Shown piece after piece: positions 55,481 to 64,000 of a DNA stretch of 64,000 bases (position 1 is its first letter; the number at the start of each line of letters is the position of its first letter). The DNA is from Eretmocerus hayati (lineage: Eukaryota > Arthropoda > Insecta > Hymenoptera > Aphelinidae), in the NCBI GenBank assembly GCA_029851415.1, contig CM056741.1, positions 85,574,282-85,638,281 on the forward strand, in the 5' to 3' direction. Position numbers and translations under genes: made by a program. The notes beneath the pieces are model-generated. The model saw only the letters and a program-made list of their open reading frames with translations. It was not told the origin of the DNA and did no database searches.

Positions 55481-58400
55481 TGAAAAAAAATTGTTTACAA
55501 TTTTTTCAGCAAACATTCTATATAATATGTTTTACGTGAACGAGCTGAGCTAATTATTCTCTCGTTTCATAATTTTTCTTCGATCCTACATATCATATAT
55601 TACTATTGATCTCTCGTCGCAACAGTATCATTAATTACAACTATCATATACGTTCTTTCTATTTTCTCTTCAAATTGAATTCACAAAACATGATCGTTTT
55701 TGCCTGAATAATGTTAAAAATTCTCCAATCTCGAAAAAATGAGAATGTTCGAAATACTTGGATAATTTTGAAACGCGCAGAAATTCGTCTGATTTTTCGT
55801 GGGAACTTTGAATGGCAAGCAGAACTTCAAAATGATATTATCAAGAACATTTCACGAATTTTCACAAAAGGACCTCAAATTTTGGTGTTAATATTTTACA
55901 AAAATTGTATTCAGAATTTCGAAAGTTTGAAACTGCATTTTTCAGTTTATTTTATGAATATTCCAATGATCACGTAGAATAATGAAATTGAAAGAATTAC
56001 TAAGATATGGGTAGTTGCAAGTATCTGAATTTTCATTTGTTCAAGTTAAAGTTCGATGAATATTTACTCACTTTCGATTACGTTACAGCCCTAAATCTCA
56101 TTCTCCAAATCATACTGAATTTTCGTTCAATTCTAATGCATAATATATATCGATTTATTCTATCTCGCACAATAATTCTATCTCCAATTTTGACGAAAGC
56201 AGTTTTGTATCTCACTCATTCTTTCTCAACATAGATCTTCTAAAGTGTATCGACTGGATTTAGAAAATATGTTCAATGAATCTGTCAAGCAACCAAGAAA
56301 TCTACTAGATCGAGATATTACAGTAAACGGAAAACCAATTCGAAACGACGATTTTCAGAAAAAGATAATGGAAGAGCAAAATTACTATATTCAATAAGTA
56401 CGAGATCCTGATCATCAATCATTCTAGTTTGAAGAATTACAATTTTGTCGATCTGTATCGTTACTGAAAATGGAATCTTGTCATTTAACCTCCTGTAATT
56501 TTACTCGAAGTAAAACTGTTCCGATAAATCTACGTGGCAACGTCAGTTTCATCAAATGCTGAGAATGTAGGTTATCTATTTCTCTTTTACCGTAGTAAAT
56601 GCGGACGTGATTTTTCTATTCGTGATTCAAAAATCATGTTCAAGGTACTATTCGATGCTCAAAATCTCTGAGTTTAGAGACGATTGAACTATTTACTGGG
56701 ATTAAAAAGATGAAAGAACTGTTTTGTTTTGATTAGATGTAAATTCCTAATTTCAACTGGTATACTATGATTGAATCATGATTCCATAAATACTTCAGAA
56801 TTTTACCGATACTCTAATTTCGACGATGAAAACGACAACTTCAATCATACAGATATAAAACAGCAACTTCAATTATTCATCCCATTGATTTCCATACTCC
56901 ATACTCCAAAAATTGGGTGTGATTTTCTATCTGCGATTTCAATTGATTGTGTTCGAAATACTATTCAAATCGTATAATCCTTGAAGCAAATGAACCTATT
57001 GTTCTGGTTATATCATAAAAATGGATACGATAATTTTAACTGAAATAGAAAATTTCAATTTCAAATGCTATACTCGATTTAATCTGATTTTTAGAACTCA
57101 AATAATATCTCAAATTCGACAATGAATAGCGACAACTCCACTCATACAACAAAAATCAGCAACAAATCATTCATACCATTATTTGATTACTTCAAAATCT
57201 TATCCGTATTGTTGATGCAAAATAATTCTCACTCATACATCCTTACAATCTAAACATGCCATTCTTGATTTGAACTTTTGACCAAAACCAATCTGAATAA
57301 ACGAGACGTGATTGGATATGTTTTGAATATAAATTGAAAATGTTGCAAGGAGAAAAATCGTAGCAGATGACTCTAAACGTCTAAGCTGGAATACTGACAT
57401 TCGAAAAGTCGTGAGCAACTGTAGATGTGTCTAAAAATGCATAAATCCGTCTAAGATATGCTGTAGGATCAAGTATTCTGTGATTTATCCGTGCTTCAAA
57501 AAGCAAAGTTTCTAGAGCAAAACCGACAATTTTTGCAAGAATATACCATGGAAATTAAAATTTTCAATGTATATTATGGCAATGTTATACTGTAACTTTT
57601 TTTAATTTATCCTCTCGAACGAGCCGGGATGATATTGTTGTTCAATCTGAAACTATCCGTCAAATATTCGGAACGCAAATCTCGAGAGAGATTCGAATAT
57701 ATTTGATCCAATCATCATTTGTTCCTGGCTGAAATTCATCACGTGATTTGAAAAAGGATTCAGGAAATATTCATTAATATCAGTCACTCGCATTCATCAA
57801 ATGCTCATTCAGTCATGCACTCAGTAGCCTAATTAGAACGCATGAGAAATTCGCGGGTGAGAGCTACACTATGAACGTGGCCTTATGTATAACATACTAA
57901 CATACTTCGTGAAACGCCCCTGTATAGTGACAGGCTGAAGCAGACAATGGCAGAACACATGTCAGATGAGATTATGGATCTGTTTTTTCAGATAATGTAT
58001 CACAATTGGTTCATTACAGCATTGGAGAAGAACTTATTCCCAACATTCGTGCATTCAAATTCTATTTTTCTCATTGTGTTGTGAAATTTCATTGTGGAAT
58101 CTTTAATGAACTCAAACCCCATAGAGTGTGTTGTGAGTGGTTTGCTTTGCTATTGTATATGCATTTCAAGGATGTCATGCAGCCATCAAGCTATTTATCC
58201 ATTTATCAAAATTTTAGACTAACTATTTTGTGTTCTATGAAAACAGGTTCTCGGATAATCCAGTGATTCTTATTTCTGATTGTATATCAACATATTAGCT
58301 GTGCTCAAGTACTAATGTAGTGATCATGATGGTGAAAAGCTAATCCAATATAAAAGTGTCTAGTATTCAATACCTAAATAAGTGAATGAATGTTCAGATC

Positions 58401-58839
58401 CACTGGAGGCTCAAATCTCTAATCAGTTCAAGAAGTAGATAGTGTTCTTGGTGTCGTTTTGCTAGAAGTGATGTGCTGGCATGTGAGTCATTGCATTTCA
58501 GATGAGTTTTAGAGGTATACAACTTCCTCGGCTTTTTCCTATTCATGAATATTACCCTCTTCAAGTTATTAGCGTGTCTTTACTATATCACTCTTACCTG
58601 GGTTAATAGTCAAGAAGAATATCTATGGTGCGCTACTCCTCATTACTAGCCTAGTAAACTACTTTCTATAACTCAGTCGTTTCCAGAAGTTATATTCAAA
58701 TTCTACTATTCCATCACCATAGTACATCAATTACCAGATTCATCATATTAATAAGTCAGTTTATGCATAATATTTTCATTCATTATTTCAGTCTGTCTCA
58801 TAATTTCACTCATTCCAGTTTAATAATCTGTCCAGGCCT
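55481..58839. other. unassigned AT-rich DNA, 3.4 kb
   Basis: Very AT-rich. The plus-strand frames at 55711-55977 (88 codons), 56007-56234 and 58006-58266 have no recognisable domain. I saw no inverted repeat, tandem repeat or RNA gene. Confidence 0.4.
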
Positions 58840-59169
58840 GAATCTGTCATTTCATTATTTCATATTCTCTGATTATTTTGTTCTGACCTTGGCTCATGAA
58901 GGTTTCCCGCATTTGGCACTGTGGCATGCTAAGGAGCGAACTCAAATCAGTTACCATTTCATCATTTCATATTTTTTGATTATTTTGTTCTGACCTTGAC
59001 TCATGAAGGTTTCCCGCATTTGGCACTATGGCATGCTAGGGAGCGAACTCGAATCAGTCTCATGTTATAATTTCATCATCAGTTCTCACCTTGACTCATG
59101 AAGGTTTCCCGCATTTGGCACTGTGGCATGCTAAGGAGCGAACTTTTATCATCATTTTCATTTTTGTCT
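58840..59169. repeat. three copies of a structured ~57 nt repeat
   Basis: Cores at 58886-58941, 58992-59048 and 59088-59144, spacing 106 and 96 bp. Each has ACCTTGACTCATGAAGGT (a 5 bp stem with 8 nt loop; first copy ACCTTGGCTC), TTTCCCGCATTTGGCACT and GGCATGCTAAGGAGCGAAC. Outside, GTTC on the left can pair with GAAC on the right. Two more copies lie beyond the R1 insertion (62558-62770). Confidence 0.8.
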
Positions 59170-59179
59170 TGTCAATCTG

Positions 59180-59184
<5 letters not shown>

Positions 59185-59217
<33 letters not shown>

Positions 59218-62200
59218 TGGAATATAAGGAAAAATCTGATGACAGGCTATCCCTAATGGATCTCCCACCGGCAGACCATAAGCGCTTTCATTTTGCTCAC
59301 CCGGTAAACCGGATGAGCATGAATCCAACGCCCGTGTGCCCTGGGGGCTAAAACCTTCTGCTCTCAGCCCTACGATGTTGGCAAGCCATCATTGCAGAAC
59401 TGGGGGCAGCTAACCACTATCTAACCAACCCACCCCGGAACCGCGTTAGCATTACTTCAGGGTGGGAGGCGTATCGCGCGCCATGAGGCGTCCCTCTTCG
59501 GTGTGTCCGCTCTTCTGTCTTCTCTCTTCGTCGTCAATGATCACTCTTCAAGTCGTCGTTGTTCGCTATGCAGCGCCCCTTGCTTGACGCTGCAATGCCC
59601 GTTCTCGCTCTTCTTTTCGGGTGATCGCCGTCTTGATATAGGCGGCAATCTTATCCCATGTCTCTTTGTTACGGAGCATGAACGGCTATAGATTCTCAGG
59701 GGTGATCTGATTTCCAAGCCAGTTCACGAGCTCCGCTCTCTCCGTAGCTGTGTTCATGCAATGGAAGAGTGCATGCTCCGCATCGTCCCAGTCTGCCACA
59801 CACATCTGACAGACCGGGGTCTCCCTCTTCTGGAACCGCTCCAGGTACTCTCCGAAGCAGCCATGCCCACTAAAAGCTTGCGTCAGCCAGTAATCCAGCT
59901 CTCCGTGAGCTCGATCGATTCACCTGGCTATGTTGGGGATCAGCCTTCGCGTCCACTTCCCTTTCGTTGAGCTCTCCCACTCTTTTTGCCACTCTTCAAC
60001 GGTCTCCCCCCTCTCGACGTCTCGTATGAGGGCCTTGCGAGTGGGGTTGAGCACGACTCCATCGCTCTTGAGGGTTTCTTGGCGTTTCCATACCCGCACT
60101 CTCTCGGCTACAAGCAGTCGAATGGGTGGTGTACCCGCAAGCACACAGGCTGCATGGTCAGACACCGTGCAATAAGCACTGATCGTCCGTAGCGCGAAAC
60201 GCCGCTGGACTGGACCTAGCTTTGCATCGATTACGGACCCTCTAGCTACCTGCCCCCAAATTGGTGCACCGTACAGCATGATGGAATAGCTCACGGTGCT
60301 GAGTAAGGCTCTTCTGTTTGGCTTGGGGCCACCAAGGTTTGGCATGAGCCGCTGGAGGGCGCCACCGACCCTGTCTGCCTTCAGCGCTGCTTCTCTGGCT
60401 TGTGCCTTGTAGCTCCATCGGTCATCAAACCAAACCCCAAGGTACTTAAGTTCCCTCTTGAGTGGAATTTCGTACCCGTTGATGGAGAACACGGGAGTTT
60501 CGAAACTCCTCCTCTTGGTGACTAGCATCGCTTCGCACTTGTGCTCGGCAAGCTCCAGCCCGTTCTCAGGGAACCATTGACCAATGCGGTAGAGAGCTTC
60601 ATTGGCCACACACTCCACTTGCCACGCGGTTTCGGCGACCACGACTAATGCCGCATCGTCCGCGAAGCCAATGAGTTCTGCCCCATCTGGAAGACTCATG
60701 TTCAGGAACTCGTCGTATTGCGTGTTCCATTCGAACGGTCCTGACACGGATCCTTGAGCTATCCCTGCAGATAATTCCAGCTCAACCCTTCCCTCATCGA
60801 TGTCACATACGAGGACTCTGTCACGCAGTCCATCGCTGATGACTGCGAGCAGGTAAGGAGGGACTCTTCCATCTAGGGACCTATAGATCCGTTCCCAGCT
60901 TGCTGTGTTGAAGGCGTTCTTCACATCCAAGCATATTATGGCACAAAACCCTCCTCCTGGTTGGGGAGCCATTGTATGCGCTCTGTGAACTCTGTCTTGT
61001 ACGCTTTCTATTGCGTGCATTGTACTGCGCCCCTTGCGGAAGCCAAACTGCATCGGGGACATCCCTCCGCTACGCTCATACTCTTTCTCCGCCCGGTTTA
61101 GGATCATGCGGTCATACATCTTCCCGATGTTGTCCAGCATATTGAGTGGACGATTCGATGATGGCTCCGCTGGTTCTCCACCCTTCCCCTTGGGGATGAG
61201 GACTAGCTTCTGCCGTTTCCACACTTTCGGGAACACTCCCGCAAGGAGACACTTATTGAACAGCTTCAATAGTAGGGTAGGCTGCTCTCGAGCCACTATT
61301 TTCAGGGCTTCATTAGGGATACCATCCAACCCCGGGGCCTTACCATTCGCCAGTCTTGTAGCGGCTCGTCTTAGCTCTTCTTCGGTGAAGAGGGGGATTG
61401 GGTCGTAGATGAACCCAGGGAATGTGAGTCTGGGCTCCCCTCTCGGGTAGAGTGCCCTGGCAATCCGTAGAACTGACTCTTTGTCAGTTGGCGCTGTTGG
61501 TCCGTCTCTCAATCGCAGTCTGCTCATGACCACCCGGTACGGTGTGCCCCACGGATCTTGATCGACCATGTTGCATAGCTCCGACCAGCATTTTTGTTTG
61601 CTGCGACGGATGGCATCCCGAAGAAGCTTCTTCGCCTCTTTGTAGGCCGCTTCGTCTGCTGCCGCTGATGGACGTCCACGTTTGCGCGCTCGCTTCGCTC
61701 GCCTCCTCTGAGCGTTTGCGCTGCGGCGAAGATCCCTGATCTCATCGTTCCACCAGTATACTTGCCTCTTCTGGAACCGGGGTTGCTTCCTCCTCGGCAT
61801 GGAGGCGTCGCAGGCTCGGGTGATGGACCGAATGACGCTCGATACCGTCTCCTCCGGCGAGAGCTCTTCTCCGGGGTCCTCTGCTCTCAGGATTGCTTCT
61901 CTGAAGCTTTCCTCGTCCAGTTTGCGGACTTGCCATCCCTCGATCTGCCGTGCTATGCCTGCATCTCGGCCATGGTCTATCTTGAAGAAGATATGGCAGT
62001 GGTCGCTGAGCGTTTCCGAGTCAAGGACCTGCCACTTCGTGACTCGTCTCATGAGAGGCGCGCTAACAAACGTTAAGTCGAGCACTGAGGATGATGCCCC
62101 TCTGTGCCATGTCGCCTTTCCTACCTCGTTGAGGCAAACCAGGTCCAATTGGGCCATGGTTGTTTCCAGCGCGTTGCCTCTTTCATCCTCTGGCCCTCCA

Positions 62201-62542
62201 CTCCAGGCTGGAGCTTTGGAGTTAAAATCTCCCGCTACTATGGCGAGGCCTCTCCACTGTCTCAGACTATCCTCGAGTTCCCGCAGTTCCCGAAGGAAGA
62301 CATTCATCGGTGCGTTCGGTGAGTAATAGCAGCTATACACCGCAATATCGCCGATGACTCTTCGGGCGAAGCCCGTCCCTTCGGTCGGTCTTTTTGTCTC
62401 TGTAAGGCTCACGTTCCAGACTTGGATGGCCGATCCCCTCCCAAGGTCTTCCGTGGTTCGTGGTCGCTCTTCTCGGAGATACTGCTCGGAGATGATGAGG
62501 ACGTCTGCTCCCAGTCTTGAGGCCTCTGCTTCGAGTAGACTG
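59185..62542 (-). mobile_element. R1-clade non-LTR element copy D, 5'-truncated, recent
   Basis: 3358 bp bounded by a 15 bp target-site duplication TGTCAATCTGTATAT (59170-59184 and 62543-62557). The 3' end is a poly(A) tail, seen on plus as about 31 T at 59184-59214. The 5' end stops inside endonuclease, the usual outcome of incomplete target-primed reverse transcription. It belongs to a family distinct from copies A-C (for example EPAEPSSNRPLNMLDNIG has extra residues). It was inserted between units of the structured repeat. Confidence 0.92.
59576..62542 (-). pseudogene. R1-clade ORF2 of copy D: endonuclease, RT, zinc finger
   Basis: An open frame from 62542 (ADVLIISEQY, endonuclease start missing) to a TGA at 59920-59922. 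From the Met at 62412 this gives 830 residues. Endonuclease: GDFNSKAPAW (residues 61-70) and LSDHCHI. RT: KAPGLDGIPNEAL, WKRQKLVLIPKG, MQFGFRKGRST, CLDVKNAFN, catalytic FADD at residues 583-586, LKYLGVWFDD. After the TGA (replacing Trp in the KW/R position) the frame continues IDRAHGELDYWLTQAFSGHGCF with the CCHC CQMCVADWDDAEHALFHC, a second stop near 59688, and a final stop at 59576. Endonuclease nicks the target and RT copies the RNA there; two stops make the copy inactive, but it is nearly intact. Confidence 0.92.
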
Positions 62543-62557
62543 TGTCAATCTGTATAT

Positions 62558-62770
62558 GTCAAAGCCCTCACCTTGACTCATGAAGGTGTCCCGCATTGCA
62601 CTGTGGCATGCTAAAGAACGGGCTTTCATTCATTCCATTATTCTTTCAAGCATCATCACAATCTCTACCAATTTCACACTGTCAATTCGTCTTTGTCAAA
62701 GCCCTCACCTTGGCTCATGAAGGTGTCCCGCATTGCACTGTGGCATGCTAAAGAGCGGGCTTCCATTCAC
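62558..62770. repeat. two further copies of the structured ~57 nt repeat
   Basis: Cores at 62569-62627 and 62706-62762, spacing 137 bp. They differ from the left-hand copies: TGTCCCGCATTGCACTG, and the outer pair is AAAGCCC with GGGCTTT instead of GTTC with GAAC. The inner ACCTTG(A/G)CTCATGAAGGT stem is kept. Confidence 0.8.
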
Positions 62771-64000
62771 TCCATCATTCTCTCAAACATCATCAAATTT
62801 CTTACTCATGTCACAACATTATATATCATGCCCATTCTATTCATTTCTAACTGTACGAGTGATCCATTTCCCAATGAGTTTCTTTTCATGCATTATATTT
62901 TTTCAATAATCCAAGTGCAAACACCACAAAGTTATAAGGTCAGTTGCTATTCGAGTGGGGATATAAGAATTCATTGTAGTACGTAAGATGAAAATTCAGA
63001 TATCTGATCAGTTATGAAGTCATAGTGTGTTGATAAGATAGTTTTAAAGTGGTTGAATCAATGTTTGGGGTTGATGAGGAGCTACGTAGCATGCTCATCT
63101 TCTCCACACACTGATACAAAAGGTCAAAAGTAGTTAGACGAGTAATACTTATAGATGAATAGCAGTAAATAGGTAAGGTGTTCAGATAGCTAATAAGTAT
63201 TAGAATAGTGATCTACATTTCCCAGTAGTAGTCATGTTATATTCATGAAGCCGTATACTATTTATTCCAATCTTTTAATAATGAGAAAAAATTTTTATCA
63301 AAGATTTGTTTTCAAATGCTAGTCCTCATCAATAATATTGTCCTTCCGTATAGTATCTAAGATAAATTTCAAGCTATGTTGAATGTCTATCATGAACTTC
63401 AATATTTTACTCAACAAATTGAAGATATTTTATGTATTCGCTGAACTCTTAAATAATATTGAAATCTTACAAATTGATTGAAGTTAGTAAAGTAAGTACC
63501 AATATTGGAGATGAATTCAGAAAATATTCTATATTGTAATAATTCTAAGTTCAAAAGTTCTCTCCGAAAGGAAAACTTTGGAATTTTCTCTTCTTGATGA
63601 AAAGACTAAGTATTTGAACCCTCTAATGCGATGACTCATGTTGTTTTTCACTTTCACTTTCTGTATATAGTATATGTGTGCTGTGGGGGCGGGGGCGACG
63701 CCGAAAGGAGAAAGGGACGCGGATGCGGCATCCAAAAAATGGCCGAATTTCCATCTATACCATCTAATATTTCTTTACGCAGAATATTCATCTCGCGATA
63801 ATCGTATTCACTCAACATTCGTTTTCATCAAATTTTTCATCAACAACGCGGAAAAATCGCGGGTCACATATTGTTCGAGCTGGACTTACGCTTTCCGGTG
63901 ATGCGCTTTTTTGGGCCAGTTGCAATAGCGGCGCGTCTCTTTGGTCCGGCTTGGCTCCGCTCCGAGTTGCGGGGGCGACTTGGCTTGGCGCGTCCTTCCT
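62771..64000. other. unassigned DNA to the right edge
   Basis: AT-rich up to about 63670, then a GC-rich patch (63680-63730) and a GC-rich end (63900-64000). Short open frames (63529-63735 minus, 63674-63901 plus) overlap each other on opposite strands and show no domain. Confidence 0.4.

Noticed and set aside
55711..55977. 88-codon plus-strand frame in AT-rich DNA as a small gene
   Set aside because: No recognisable domain, no neighbours, and comparable lengths occur by chance in 3.4 kb of sequence.
58886..62762. Hammerhead, HDV-like or twister-type ribozyme in the ~57 nt repeat
   Set aside because: No CUGANGA/GAAA hammerhead core on either strand. GCTAAGGAG recalls the HDV antigenomic J4/2 region and CCCGC recalls twister-type cores, but I could not build the required pseudoknot or stems, so only a generic structured-RNA finding was kept.

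Overview
This window looks like a heterochromatin-like, transposon-graveyard stretch of an animal nuclear genome, most probably an arthropod and likely an insect. The basis is an AT-rich background with no prokaryotic gene spacing or ribosome-binding sites, together with Ty1/copia, BEL/Pao and R1-clade non-LTR retrotransposons side by side. That mixture is typical of insects, but it is inference and does not identify a species. I found no host gene, tRNA gene or rRNA that I would defend. Every coding trace I recognise belongs to a mobile element and almost all of them are broken.

Layout. 1-8004: a minus-strand copia element running off the left edge (gag, protease, integrase, RT, RNase H), interrupted by a 3.0 kb terminal-inverted-repeat (TIR) element at a TA dinucleotide (3167-6210). 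8005-15373: unassigned DNA with two fold-back repeats. 15374-31152: a giant inverted repeat, with arms 15374-21918 and 26326-31152 around a 4.4 kb core that itself holds two more inverted repeats. Younger insertions sit in one arm only: a 1958 bp unit, a 165 bp MITE, and, inside a core repeat, a 503 bp solo LTR. Both outer ends of the giant repeat are BEL/Pao gag fragments pointing outward. The right one continues into a decayed BEL/Pao element up to about 36960, which is interrupted by a 2.5 kb fold-back carrying tRNA-Arg-like modules (33061-35579).

37540-50500: three degenerate copies of one R1-clade element (A and B on minus, C on plus), plus an extra RT fragment, carved up by a 754 bp MITE (38296-39049), a 2.6 kb element built of CGATCG-rich arrays (40649-43265) and a spacer-poor 1.1 kb palindrome (45795-46886). 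50803-52832: another long palindrome. 53245-53870: a 137 bp tandem repeat. 54434-55479: traces of LTR elements. 59185-62542: a younger, 5'-truncated R1-clade element of a second family, with a poly(A) tail and a 15 bp target duplication, inserted between copies of a structured ~57 nt tandem repeat.

The genes do not form a pathway. The common theme is dense nesting of palindromes, several of which can be ordered in time because one arm of an older palindrome preserves the empty site of a younger insertion. The most unusual signal is a family of TIR elements sharing CCC(C/T)ACTGAAAAT ends in which the subterminal DNA is filled with short self-complementary repeats that differ from copy to copy. 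Arm matches, spacings and translations were read by eye; identities were not computed.
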